A DNA stretch of 64,000 nucleotides from Pseudobutyrivibrio sp. (GCA_024697025.1 JAILGH010000046.1:1-64000); one strand, 5' to 3'. Shown: positions 1 to 8,238, numbered from the stretch's first letter. Notes: generated from the sequence alone by a model not told the origin. Program-made: numbers and translations.

Positions 1-119
1 GCAAGAACCTGATCAAAAGTAACCTTCTCACCAGCTTCTACACCAAGCTTTTCAATGGTAATGATATCGCCTTCAGAAACTTTGTACTGCTTACCACCTG
101 TTGCAATAATTGCGTACAT
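1..119 (-). CDS. rplU: 50S ribosomal protein L21 (5' part, runs off the window)
   Basis: Only the first 39 or so codons are present; the gene continues beyond base 1. The N-terminus reads [14 protein letters not shown] and is followed by an acidic GDIITIEKL stretch, which is the conserved start of bacterial L21, a large-subunit protein contacting 23S rRNA. The ATG at 119 is preceded by a strong GGAGGAG ribosome binding site. It has its own promoter and a structured leader. RNase G is the nearest recognisable upstream gene apart from three inserted genes, matching the rng-rplU order of many Firmicutes. Confidence 0.96.
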   Translation of the reverse strand, partial: MYAIIATGGKQYKVSEGDIITIEKLGVEAGEKVTFDQVL

Positions 120-121
120 GG

Positions 122-207
122 TTTGCTCCTCCTTTTTATCATTACTCGCCAGTTTCGGTGGTGTCTCGTTATGAAACACACTTAAAAAACCACACTGAGC
201 GGCATAC
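122..207 (-). ncRNA. Probable L21 leader (structured 5' UTR of rplU)
   Basis: Between the rplU promoter and start codon the transcript can fold. CGC(T)CAGT pairs with ACTGGCG near the start codon, and GTGGT pairs with ACCAC inside it, around a T-rich loop. Firmicute rplU mRNAs commonly carry such an L21 leader, thought to bind a ribosomal protein and give autoregulation. The pairing is seen in the sequence; assignment to the family is by position and shape only. Confidence 0.6.
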
Positions 208-213
208 TCAAGT

Positions 214-242
214 ATATTAACACAGGATTTTACCTTCGTCAA
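214..242 (-). promoter_or_regulatory. rplU promoter
   Basis: -35 TTGACG (242..237) and -10 TAATAT (219..214) are separated by exactly 17 bases. This sigma-A-type promoter places the transcript start just ahead of the L21 leader. Confidence 0.8.
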
Positions 243-302
243 CGAAAAATGTTAATATAATTCAAATATGAACAAATTAAATGTAAAATTAAAACAATTT
301 AA

Positions 303-671
303 TTAGTCTACCTGATGAATATCCCCTAAATGCCTTTTTAAATAGGCATCTAAAGAGCTAAGATTCTTGTTGGCACTCTGGCGAATCTTATTTGCTTCAT
401 CATCCAGACAATGGCGGCAAGCCTTTCGCAAATCAGACTCCTCGTTTGCTTCAAACCAGGAATTAAACTGTGCATCCGGCTCCTCTCCATCATGGAATTT
501 AAACTTGCTAAGCTGTAGAGTCAGCTGCGATAATGCTCGAACTCTGGTGGCCTCTTTGGCCTCATCAGTAAGTGTAATCTCAGGAAAATCCTTAATATAT
601 TTTAAAATTTCCTGATCCGCAATATCTTTAGCTTTATCTTCAACTATCTGAATCATTTCACTAAGTTCCAT
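303..671 (-). CDS. Hypothetical small acidic protein (122 aa)
   Basis: Function not recognised. The protein is soluble, with no signal peptide or membrane segment, mostly helical and charged in appearance, and has two cysteines in a CRHC group near residue 85. The longest frame would start at 695, but that ATG abuts the -10 box of a strong promoter and has no ribosome binding site. The ATG at 671 follows a GGGGGTGGAG stretch and gives a start of MELSEM, so that start is used. It sits alone between the SNase/PAS pair and rplU. No stem followed by a T-run was seen after it. Confidence 0.6.
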   Translation of the reverse strand: MELSEMIQIVEDKAKDIADQEILKYIKDFPEITLTDEAKEATRVRALSQLTLQLSKFKFHDGEEPDAQFNSWFEANEESDLRKACRHCLDDEANKIRQSANKNLSSLDAYLKRHLGDIHQVD

Positions 672-693
672 AGCTCCACCCCCGCTTACGGTC

Positions 694-722
694 ATTATAC
701 TTTATGGAAAATATACTGACAA
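694..722 (-). promoter_or_regulatory. Promoter of the small hypothetical gene
   Basis: -35 TTGTCA (722..717) and -10 TATAAT (699..694) with a 17-base spacer. The -10 box overlaps the in-frame ATG of the longest possible reading frame, which rules that codon out as a start. Confidence 0.75.
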
Positions 723-733
723 GCCAAGACACG

Positions 734-1366
734 TTAATTCCACAAATCTTTAAAACCTTGATATTGCCATAGGCCGGTGGAATTAGATCTAGCTTCTTCC
801 ATAAGCTCATGAAAGAAATCGTCATGAGCTACAGTTGGCTCATATTTCTTGGCGATTCCATATCCATTTTGAATAATCAAAGCATTGACCATCGATTTGC
901 GAATATTATCCTCGTCAAAGGTATCCTTGACATCTTCAAGCCAAACATAGGCTAATCTTCTGTCATATCTATCATCATCGTCAATGTCATATTCAAGATA
1001 AAGGGTATTAACGTTAGAAAGCAGCTCTTTGGTATATTCGGACGACATAACACCATATTCATTGTTGCGTTCCTCCTCATGGGCAACAGATTCTGGGGTG
1101 TCTATGCCAATCATTCGCACCCTTTTCTTGTTGCCAGAACCATCGTCTACTATAATTGTGTCGCCATCAACGCATCTAATAAATGTAACAGCATCCAATT
1201 TGCTTTCCTCGTTGTGAGACTCCTCACTTGGAGCAGAAGTATCTTGATTGTTATTGGAGTTTTGATTTAAATCATCTGAAACAGTGGGTGAATTAGTAAA
1301 AAATAAAATTGCAAGTGCAACTAGTCCCAAGATTCCAGATAAAATCTTTTTAATATTTTTGTCCAT
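734..1366 (-). CDS. Thermonuclease family protein (SNase-like), membrane-anchored or secreted
   Basis: Staphylococcal-nuclease fold enzyme, a Ca2+-dependent phosphodiesterase cutting DNA and RNA outside the cell. Residues 7-25 form one hydrophobic segment (signal anchor or signal peptide), followed by a low-complexity Asn/Ser/Glu linker to about residue 57. The catalytic domain starts at FIRCVDGDTI. The RMIGIDTPE motif supplies the equivalents of Arg35 and Glu43 (R84, E92), and DRRLAYVW supplies Arg87 (R136). D68 lies in the metal-binding DGDT. The domain looks complete and active. It starts 8 bases after the PAS-domain gene, so the two are likely co-transcribed. The role (nutrient scavenging or DNA turnover) is inference. 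Confidence 0.9.
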   Translation of the reverse strand: MDKNIKKILSGILGLVALAILFFTNSPTVSDDLNQNSNNNQDTSAPSEESHNEESKLDAVTFIRCVDGDTIIVDDGSGNKKRVRMIGIDTPESVAHEEERNNEYGVMSSEYTKELLSNVNTLYLEYDIDDDDRYDRRLAYVWLEDVKDTFDEDNIRKSMVNALIIQNGYGIAKKYEPTVAHDDFFHELMEEARSNSTGLWQYQGFKDLWN

Positions 1367-1374
1367 GCCGATAA

Positions 1375-1806
1375 TTAAATATTTCTGTTGAAAGAAATAA
1401 CAAGTAAATCTTGTGTCTTTGAATCTCTTACAAAGAAATCTACTATCTCAACCTTGCGAAGCTTTCCGTCATCACCATTTTGAAAAACACGAAGTTCGAC
1501 CTTGTCAGCCCCTTGGCCATACTCCTTCAAAAGGTTTTCCCTAGAAAAAGTCTTCCTAAATAATTCCTTATCCATGTCATGCATCGTAGATGCGCCCGAT
1601 TCAATTAAATCATCGAAGCTACCTGCCGCAGCACATTCTGTTGAAGTAAAATTTTGGTAGGTAAGCATGTAATAAGTGTTCCTTGTAAGATTGCCCACGA
1701 TAATTAGTGGGTAAAGTTGAAACATCGCATGATTCATAAGCTTTAATGCCATCTGTGAATCAAGCTCGGTTTCAGTTTGTGCTAGTTGTTTTTCTTCTGT
1801 AACCAT
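1375..1806 (-). CDS. Stand-alone PAS-like sensory domain protein (143 aa)
   Basis: The segment from about residue 35 to the end (YYMLTYQNF, a FDDLIE block, an ELF block and the final LLVISFNRN strand) resembles the PAS-like input domain that Butyrivibrio-type bacteria attach to GGDEF or histidine-kinase modules. Here no output domain follows. Of two in-frame ATGs, the one at 1806 has GGAGAG about 9 bases upstream, while the one at 1815 has no spaced site, so 1806 is used. It lies directly upstream of the SNase gene. It may act in trans on another signalling protein. The family assignment is from memory of related proteins, so it is moderate. Confidence 0.55.
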   Translation of the reverse strand: MVTEEKQLAQTETELDSQMALKLMNHAMFQLYPLIIVGNLTRNTYYMLTYQNFTSTECAAAGSFDDLIESGASTMHDMDKELFRKTFSRENLLKEYGQGADKVELRVFQNGDDGKLRKVEIVDFFVRDSKTQDLLVISFNRNI

Positions 1807-1914
1807 TTTCTCCATCTCTCCATCTATATTTTTAATTATTTATATCCCCATATTTTAAGTGCTACAGATGTTAATCATAAACGGAAATAAACATCTCTAT
1901 CACAAAAAATCTAA

Positions 1915-2793
1915 TTAAATTATACCAGAAAATGACCTGCTTCTGGTAATTTCTAGTAACCCTAAATGCGAAAAGCCGTGAACGGATATTGTTGAAATAT
2001 CATCTTTGCAAGCCTCTTTAAATAAAGCAATCAACTCCTGTTCATCTTCCTTTGTCACTTTGAGTAAATCAATGATAATCATTCCTGAAATATTACGAAG
2101 TCTAATTTGATGGGCGATTTCATTAACAGCCTGCTTGTTAGTCTCCATAAAGCTGCTCTTTCCAGAATTTTTACCGGAGTTAACATCAATAACAGTTAAG
2201 GCTTCGGTTGGCTCTATAACAATATTGCCTCCATTTTTTAAATGACATATCTTGGATATAGCCCTATCTAATATCTTGGTTAGATCATTAATTTGCCATA
2301 AACTAACGGAATCATCTACATAAGCTTTTACCGGCAAATCCTTTTCAATAATCTCTGGAATGTCAGAAATGATTTCGTAATCTGAATCAGCAAAGTTGTT
2401 AATGTAATAATCTATAAAATCAACCTGATGCTCAGGTTTAGAAGCTAAAAATCTGCAGGAACAAGGCTTAGTACTCTTTTTGTCCTGAGTAATTTGCACG
2501 AAAAACTCATCTGCTTGACATACTGTCTTTCTTTCAGAGTGCCTTGTGACATAAGCATCTGGATTAAGCTTTTTATTTTCGATAAAGCCTTTTTGACCGT
2601 TATCTAATTTTAATATAGAAGAATCAATGTCATTTAAGACTTTTTCTACAGATGCAAGGTAAATTTCTCCTACGTGGGTGTTATCTAAATTAATTATATC
2701 TAAAGGAATATCTCTTTCATCAAATGAAACAAGGAGCCTTAGCTCCTTCTCCAAAAATATCCCCTTGGTAATAACAATTCGCTTAATTCCCAT
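1915..2793 (-). CDS. rng: Ribonuclease E/G family protein, short form
   Basis: Endoribonuclease of the RNase E/G family (rRNA and mRNA processing). An S1-like strand region (VGEIYLASVEKVL to GQKGFI) lies near residues 41-71. The catalytic DNase I-like part carries TVIDVNSGK and MIIIDLL, whose Asp residues (about 203 and 242) match the Mg2+ ligands D303 and D346 of E. coli RNase E, followed by the conserved GLLEITRSR. The protein stops there at 292 aa, whereas RNase G is about 490 aa. The zinc-link CPxC motif and C-terminal domain are absent and the S1 and 5'-sensor parts are reduced. The ATG at 2793 is used because GGAG lies 6 bases upstream; the longer frame begins with TTG touching that site. 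Confidence 0.85.
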   Translation of the reverse strand: MGIKRIVITKGIFLEKELRLLVSFDERDIPLDIINLDNTHVGEIYLASVEKVLNDIDSSILKLDNGQKGFIENKKLNPDAYVTRHSERKTVCQADEFFVQITQDKKSTKPCSCRFLASKPEHQVDFIDYYINNFADSDYEIISDIPEIIEKDLPVKAYVDDSVSLWQINDLTKILDRAISKICHLKNGGNIVIEPTEALTVIDVNSGKNSGKSSFMETNKQAVNEIAHQIRLRNISGMIIIDLLKVTKEDEQELIALFKEACKDDISTISVHGFSHLGLLEITRSRSFSGII

Positions 2794-2813
2794 GCTCAAC
2801 TCCTCTATTTAAT

Positions 2814-2842
2814 ATTATGAATTAAGGCCCCTTTGGTGTCAA
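2814..2842 (-). promoter_or_regulatory. rng promoter
   Basis: -35 TTGACA (2842..2837) is a perfect consensus, with a 17-base spacer and -10 CATAAT (2819..2814). It is about 20 bases upstream of the rng start codon. Confidence 0.75.
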
Positions 2843-2951
2843 TCTGAACTAATAGTAGTATTAAAAATGATATTTAATAACAGAATATAAAATTTTTATT
2901 AAATTTTACCCCAAAAGATGTTTTTTGCTGATAATCTGTTATCATAGAGTC

Positions 2952-2990
2952 ATACATATGTATCACCTATTAATTATTTTACGCGTAAAA
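2952..2990. promoter_or_regulatory. Two perfect palindromes upstream of the lipoprotein gene
   Basis: ATACATATGTAT (2952..2963) and TTTTACGCGTAAAA (2977..2990) are both perfectly self-complementary, with centres 26 bases apart. They lie in the 226-base gap between rng and the plus-strand lipoprotein gene. They could be operator sites. No well-matched plus-strand promoter was found around them. Confidence 0.3.
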
Positions 2991-3019
2991 AATCAGCAAC
3001 TAGGGGAAAGGATAAAAAA

Positions 3020-3709
3020 ATGAAAAATAAAATTTTAATGTTTATGATGGTTTGCGCAATTGCTTTAAGCGGTTGTATTAATTTTGTAAATCCAATTGAG
3101 AAACAAAGTACAGAAATCTCAAACGATGTAAGACTCGCAAAACCTTTAATAGCTACTGCTGCGTATTACAATCCAGCTTCACAAGTAATTTCAGACTATG
3201 TAAATGGAGCAAACAGTTGCATCAAGTCAATTGACATAAGTGGTTGTAATTCATTTTCACAAATCGTAGATAAAAAATTATCTAAAGGTATGGCATATGC
3301 AAACGTTACAATTGGGGGTAATGAAGCTCTTTTAGTTACCGATAGTACTTGGAAAGAAGACGGTAAAAATTATTCCTACAGAGCAATCGTATACATGTAC
3401 AAAAATGGCAAGCCAGTCGAAATCGGAAAATTGTGCTCAGGTGGTACAGCAGATCCAATAGCAACAAAGGATGGCTACATTTTCTCAGCAGACCATCACA
3501 GGGTATGTAAGTTCACAATCCATGAGGGCAGACTTTTTGTAAAGGAGCTTGCTACTGATGTAACAAAAAATGGCTCAACTAATTATGGTTACTATTCAGA
3601 AGACCCAACTGTTAATACAAACATTGACAATAATGCAGCTGCTAAAAAGCAAAGAAGCTTATTTGATGAAATGTCAAATGGAAAAACTGTAAATTTCACA
3701 GTAAAATAA
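3020..3709 (+). CDS. Hypothetical lipoprotein (229 aa)
   Basis: The N-terminus MKNKILMFMMVCAIALSGC is a lipoprotein signal peptide with lipobox LSGC, giving a lipidated Cys19. The mature part is of unrecognised family, rich in Tyr, Asn and Ser, with further cysteines (about residues 67, 75, 140 and 158) that might form disulfides. GGGGAAAGG ahead of the ATG is the ribosome binding site. It is on the opposite strand to all surrounding genes and is closed by a bidirectional terminator. It interrupts the cluster (radical SAM, DUF2344, rng, rplU) that is contiguous in many Clostridia. Confidence 0.75.
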   Translation: MKNKILMFMMVCAIALSGCINFVNPIEKQSTEISNDVRLAKPLIATAAYYNPASQVISDYVNGANSCIKSIDISGCNSFSQIVDKKLSKGMAYANVTIGGNEALLVTDSTWKEDGKNYSYRAIVYMYKNGKPVEIGKLCSGGTADPIATKDGYIFSADHHRVCKFTIHEGRLFVKELATDVTKNGSTNYGYYSEDPTVNTNIDNNAAAKKQRSLFDEMSNGKTVNFTVK

Positions 3710-3726
3710 TTAAATAATAAATTAGG

Positions 3727-3763
3727 AAAAGCACCTTAGCTTAATTTAAGCCAAGGTGCTTTT
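3727..3763. terminator. Bidirectional intrinsic terminator
   Basis: An AAAAGCACCTT...AAGGTGCTTTT stem is flanked by A-run and T-run, so it can stop both the plus-strand lipoprotein gene and the minus-strand DUF2344 gene. Confidence 0.85.
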
Positions 3764-3766
3764 CTA

Positions 3767-4477
3767 TTACTGACCTATATCTCCAAGTGAAATAAAGGAA
3801 TCACTCTCACCTGTAAACATATCTGTTCTCTTAATATCCAATGACAATTCATCAAACTCTGGCAAGCCTAAGAATTCATGGAAAGCCTTCACAACCAGCT
3901 CCGGCTTAATATTATCCGTGCTTCCACTTGATAACAATAAATCGTAAACAGGCTTATTATCCACAACCCTAATATTAAAACGATAGATAAGAGGCTTTAA
4001 ATCAAGCACCCTCTCTCCTTTTTTAGTCTTTTTCACAATGTTGATAGAAGCTGTCTCGTCAAAGAACTTTTGCTTTAATTCCAAAATATTATCTACATAA
4101 CAAGCATCATCCTTAGAGTCCTTGTATGTCACAAGATAACTTGCTGCTGTAACTGCAGACATACACTTTTCAGCATTATCCGGCAGGTACTTGAAGCTTT
4201 TTATTTCAAGGCCCTCTACCATGTTTGCATTAAGAGTCTCAAGAGCGGCTTTGGAATCGACTTGCTCCTTGATATCGATGTCCATGTACTCACCTTCTGA
4301 AGTAAGGCCTACACCAAGAGGAGAAGCAAATGACATAATCTGATGAGGGTTGAAGCCCTCAGAATATCTTATAGGAAGTCCTGCTCTCTTAACTGCCTTT
4401 TGAAAGAAACGCATCAAGTCCAGGTGGCCGACATATCTCATTATTCCGGTTTTTTCAAATCTAATTCTAACGCGCAT
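3767..4477 (-). CDS. DUF2344 / TIGR03936 family protein
   Basis: The RIRFEKTGIMRYVGHLD opening and FNPHQIMSFASPLGVGLTSEGEY block are hallmarks of TIGR03936, a family found next to or fused to TIGR03960 radical-SAM proteins, near RNase G and L21. Biochemical function is unknown; a role in RNA or ribosome modification has been inferred from context. At 236 aa it is of usual size. Its start overlaps the end of the radical-SAM gene by 11 bases, indicating translational coupling. In several relatives the two are one polypeptide; here they are separate genes. Confidence 0.88.
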   Translation of the reverse strand: MRVRIRFEKTGIMRYVGHLDLMRFFQKAVKRAGLPIRYSEGFNPHQIMSFASPLGVGLTSEGEYMDIDIKEQVDSKAALETLNANMVEGLEIKSFKYLPDNAEKCMSAVTAASYLVTYKDSKDDACYVDNILELKQKFFDETASINIVKKTKKGERVLDLKPLIYRFNIRVVDNKPVYDLLLSSGSTDNIKPELVVKAFHEFLGLPEFDELSLDIKRTDMFTGESDSFISLGDIGQ

Positions 4478-6335
4478 TATGACATACCCCCGATCCTATT
4501 CTGGCAGCACCGCAGCCACTGCACATCATTTTACAGTTAGGAGTAACAGTTGCATTCATGGCGTTTTCCCATTCTTTCTTTAAAAATGCTTTGGTAACAT
4601 GACAATCAATGAAATCCCATGGCAATATTTCATCTAAATCACGCTGACGGTATGCATAAAAATCTACAGATATATTATTTTTTTCAAAGGCAGCAAGCCA
4701 TTTGTCAAAATCAAAATACTCGCCCCAAGCATCAAAGAAGCAACCACTTTTGTATGCGTCAAGAATTGCAGGGCAAAGTCTTCTGTCGCCTCTGGCAAAT
4801 ACACCCTCAAGAACAGTAACATCAGAGTGATGCCAGTTGTACTTAAGTGACTTTTGATTAAGCTGAGCCTTCATCTCGTCATTAACTATCTTTGCTCGGC
4901 GTAAATACTCTCCTGCTTCATACATAGGTGCCCACTGGAATGGCGTAAATGGCTTTGGTACAAAGAAGGATGTGGAAATAGTAATCTGACAACGCCCTTG
5001 TCTTTGCTCCTTTGGAACAGTATCGTAGTAAGCAGCAGCTACCTCATTGGCAAGACGAGGAATAGCCTTCATGTCCTCATCAGTCTCAGTAGGAAGTCCG
5101 AGCATAAAATAAAACTTAACCTTGTTCCATCCACCTTTAAATGCAAGTGTGGCACCACCGATAATGTCATCTACAGTAAGGCCCTTGTTAATAACGTTTC
5201 TCATTCGCTGAGAGCCAGCCTCAGGGGCAAAGGTAATACTAGACTTTCTGACATCCTGAACCTTGCTCATAACATCAAGTGAAAATGCATCAATTCGTAA
5301 AGACGGTAATGATACATTAACGCCCTCTGACAAGCAATCATTAATAAGAAAATCCATCAAATCGCCCAAGGCATGATAATCACTTGAAGAAAGTGAACTA
5401 AGAGAAATCTCCTCATGCCCAGTAGACGCCAATAATTCTTTGGCTTGCTTTTTAAGAATATCTACAGACTTTTCTCTGTTTGGTCTATAAATCATACCGG
5501 CTTGGCAGAATCGACATCCTCTAATACAGCCACGCTGAATCTCTAATACGACACGGTCTTGAATTGCACGAACAAAAGGAATCAGCATCTTGGTTGGATA
5601 AGTAGTGCTGTCCATATCAGCAACCACCTGTCTGACAATTGTAGCTGGCACATCATTAAACTTTGGCCTAAAGCTTTCAATTGTGCCGTCAGACTCCTTG
5701 TAGGTAACCTCATAAAGACTTGGAACATAAATACCAGGTATCTTGCTAGCCTCTCTAAGAAATGCCTGTCTGTCAAAGCCACTAGCCTTGTGCTTTTTGT
5801 ATAAATCGAGAAGGGCTGGATAGCTAGTCTCGCCCTCTCCCACATATACCAAATCAACAAAGTCAGCAATAGGCTCAGGATTGGTTGCACATGGTCCACC
5901 TACAATGATGATTGGATCATTGTTTTCTCTATCCTTTGTCTCAAGGGCAACTCCAGCCAAATCAAGAATCTGAAGTATATTGGTATAGCACATTTCGTAC
6001 TGTAGTGTCATACCAATAAAATCAAAGTTCTTGATTGCATCCTGAGATTCTAACGCAAAAAGAGGTATATTCCTCTCCTTCATCAGATTATGCAAATCTG
6101 GCCAAGGCGAATATACCCTTTCACAATATGTGTCCTCTCGACGATTAAGCATATCATAAAGAATAGCAATGCCAAGATGAGACATACCTACCTCGTAGAC
6201 ATCAGGAAAGCACATGGCAAATCTAATGTCTACATCAGCAGGATTCTTTTTAACGCTATTAAATTCATTGCCGATATATCGTGCAGGCTTATCAATCTGC
6301 ATCAAAATATCGTCAGGTAAAGCAAGTTTTTTCAT
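4467..6335 (-). CDS. TIGR03960-family B12-binding-like radical SAM protein
   Basis: An N-terminal B12-binding-like Rossmann region (about 35-190, with VGMSHLGI and IIVGGPCATNPEP) precedes a radical SAM core holding the 4Fe-4S cysteines in CIRGCRFC (C270, C274, C277). A C-terminal region ends with a cysteine cluster (CKMMCSGCG plus a last Cys near 618). At 622 aa it matches unfused family members. The reaction is unknown. It lies only 5 bases downstream of the HisIE fusion gene, so it is probably read as the distal part of the histidine transcript, and overlaps DUF2344 by 11 bases. Confidence 0.88.
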   Translation of the reverse strand: MKKLALPDDILMQIDKPARYIGNEFNSVKKNPADVDIRFAMCFPDVYEVGMSHLGIAILYDMLNRREDTYCERVYSPWPDLHNLMKERNIPLFALESQDAIKNFDFIGMTLQYEMCYTNILQILDLAGVALETKDRENNDPIIIVGGPCATNPEPIADFVDLVYVGEGETSYPALLDLYKKHKASGFDRQAFLREASKIPGIYVPSLYEVTYKESDGTIESFRPKFNDVPATIVRQVVADMDSTTYPTKMLIPFVRAIQDRVVLEIQRGCIRGCRFCQAGMIYRPNREKSVDILKKQAKELLASTGHEEISLSSLSSSDYHALGDLMDFLINDCLSEGVNVSLPSLRIDAFSLDVMSKVQDVRKSSITFAPEAGSQRMRNVINKGLTVDDIIGGATLAFKGGWNKVKFYFMLGLPTETDEDMKAIPRLANEVAAAYYDTVPKEQRQGRCQITISTSFFVPKPFTPFQWAPMYEAGEYLRRAKIVNDEMKAQLNQKSLKYNWHHSDVTVLEGVFARGDRRLCPAILDAYKSGCFFDAWGEYFDFDKWLAAFEKNNISVDFYAYRQRDLDEILPWDFIDCHVTKAFLKKEWENAMNATVTPNCKMMCSGCGAARIGSGVCHNAR

Positions 6336-6340
6336 ATGAT

Positions 6341-7621
6341 TTATCTTTGAGCGAGCTCAGAGGTAATATCGTCCCAAGTAACACCTTTTTCAACCATGAG
6401 AACCATCATGTGATACAAGAAATCAGAAATCTCGTACTTGGTCTCTTCTGAATCAGGATTCTTGGCTGCAATAACAATTTCAGTAGCCTCTTCGCCAACC
6501 TTTTTAAGGATTTTGTCTAAGCCCTTATCAAACAGATAGTTGGTATAAGAACCTTCCTTTGGATGTGCCTTGCGGTCTGAAATAACTGCATAAACATCCT
6601 CAAATACCTTAAGTGGATTGCGCTCAACATACTCCTTTTTAACAATCTCGTTGAAGAAGCAGCTAGGTGCGCCAGTGTGACATGCTACTCCAACCTGAGA
6701 AACTTTCGCCAAAATAGTATCAAAATCACAGTCAGCAGTCAATGACTTAACATACTGGAAATGTCCGCTTGTCTCGCCCTTTACCCAAAGAGACTGTCTA
6801 GAGCGTGAGAAATATGTCATCTTGCCTGTACGGATAGTATTGTTTAAAGATTCCTCATTCATGTAAGCAACCATGAGGACCTCGCCAGTCTGGAAATCCT
6901 GAACAACAGCTGGAACTAGTCCATCTGAGTTTGGCTTTAAATCTGCCCAGCTAAGCTTTGGCTCAAAGTTGTCCATCTTGATACCAGCATCAGATAAATC
7001 ACTCTTGATTCGCATGATGTCTGAATTAGTATCGTTAATAAATGCACCAGAGATACCTCTGATTTGATCAGATTCAAGAAGTGATTGAATGTCATCAAAA
7101 TTGAACTCATCAACTTGAACGATATAAGGAATAGTTGTAACATTCTCTAATCCCTCAAGAAGTGTTCTATTCATGATTAAAAGCTCATGTACGTTGTCTG
7201 CCAAAAATTCTTTGGTTTTGAAAAGGAAATCTATAGTTGCAAGGCTAACGAGAATCTTCTCAGCTCCAAATCTTGCGCTAGCTTCCTTAACAAGGTCAAT
7301 TGCCTCTGGCTTTGAGCCGTTTAAGATAACCTCGATACATCCAGCATAGAGAAGCTTTTTAACGTCCTCGAGACGCTTGATGTTACCGCCACCAGCTGTC
7401 TTAATCTGGATGTTTCTGTTAATCTCGCGAATAGCAAGAATGTTCTTTTCGTGCTCCTCGTCATCTGTCGAAAGATCATAACAAATAATCTTATCGATAC
7501 CGCTGTCATCATAAACTGATGCAAGTTCCAAAACGTCCTTTTTATCATCTAACTCTGTAGGACTTTTAACCGCCATACCATCCTTTAAATAGATAGTGGC
7601 AACAATATTTTTATGTTCCAT
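6341..7621 (-). CDS. hisIE: HisF-like domain fused to HisI-HisE (phosphoribosyl-AMP cyclohydrolase / phosphoribosyl-ATP pyrophosphatase)
   Basis: Three parts. Residues 1 to about 215 resemble a HisF/HisA TIM barrel ([37 protein letters not shown]). Residues about 225-330 are HisI, with the zinc and substrate residues of TADCDFD and the [10 protein letters not shown] block. Residues about 335-426 are HisE ([21 protein letters not shown]). HisE hydrolyses PR-ATP and HisI opens PR-AMP, steps 2 and 3 of histidine synthesis. Compared with HisF, the catalytic Asp11 position is Tyr11 and the Asp130 position falls in SLAT with no Asp, so the barrel is probably not a cyclase. Ordinary HisIE is about 210 aa. 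It lies downstream of hisB. Confidence 0.9.
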   Translation of the reverse strand: MEHKNIVATIYLKDGMAVKSPTELDDKKDVLELASVYDDSGIDKIICYDLSTDDEEHEKNILAIREINRNIQIKTAGGGNIKRLEDVKKLLYAGCIEVILNGSKPEAIDLVKEASARFGAEKILVSLATIDFLFKTKEFLADNVHELLIMNRTLLEGLENVTTIPYIVQVDEFNFDDIQSLLESDQIRGISGAFINDTNSDIMRIKSDLSDAGIKMDNFEPKLSWADLKPNSDGLVPAVVQDFQTGEVLMVAYMNEESLNNTIRTGKMTYFSRSRQSLWVKGETSGHFQYVKSLTADCDFDTILAKVSQVGVACHTGAPSCFFNEIVKKEYVERNPLKVFEDVYAVISDRKAHPKEGSYTNYLFDKGLDKILKKVGEEATEIVIAAKNPDSEETKYEISDFLYHMMVLMVEKGVTWDDITSELAQR

Positions 7622-7641
7622 AATCTGAACTAATCCTCTCT

Positions 7642-8238
7642 TTAAATTGATCCCTTAGTAGTCATTGCGGAATCTTTTAGTCTTGAATCAATTGTGGTAG
7701 CCTCATCTAATGCCTTGGCAAAAGCTTTGAACATTGCCTCACACATGTGATGAGAATTACCTGGTGTAATAACCTTAATGTGTAAATTCATTGCCGCAGA
7801 ATAAGAAATCGCATAGAAAAACTCTTTAACCATCTCTGTATCCATATAACCGATTTTCTCGGTAGGAAACTCAGCCTCGAAGGAAAGATATGGTCTGTTA
7901 CACAAATCAACTGCAACAAGAACCAATGTCTCATCCATAGGAAGAATACAGCTACCATATCGCTTCATGCCAAGCTTAGCTCCGCAAGCCTTCTTGATGG
8001 CATTTCCAAGGACTATACCTGTATCCTCTATTGTGTGGTGACAGTCTACCTGCAAATCGCCTTTAATGTCTGCAGACAAATCAAACAATCCATGTCTGGT
8101 AAAAGCATCAATCATGTGGTCAAAGAAACCTATGCCTGAATCAACCTGACAAAGGCCGCTGCCATCAATGGAAAAATCGATTGTAATATCCGTCTCTTTA
8201 GTTTTTCTAGCTACTCGTGCTCTACGTTCTTCTGACAT
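7642..8238 (-). CDS. hisB: Imidazoleglycerol-phosphate dehydratase
   Basis: Mn2+-dependent dehydratase for step 7 of histidine synthesis. The 198 aa match the monofunctional enzyme. Metal-binding histidine motifs are present: [23 protein letters not shown] and the C-terminal [13 protein letters not shown]. It sits 20 bases upstream of the HisIE fusion gene. A 139-base AT-rich gap separates it from hisD, so it may have its own promoter. hisC, hisH, hisA and a true hisF are not in this operon and must lie elsewhere. Confidence 0.96.
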   Translation of the reverse strand: MSEERRARVARKTKETDITIDFSIDGSGLCQVDSGIGFFDHMIDAFTRHGLFDLSADIKGDLQVDCHHTIEDTGIVLGNAIKKACGAKLGMKRYGSCILPMDETLVLVAVDLCNRPYLSFEAEFPTEKIGYMDTEMVKEFFYAISYSAAMNLHIKVITPGNSHHMCEAMFKAFAKALDEATTIDSRLKDSAMTTKGSI

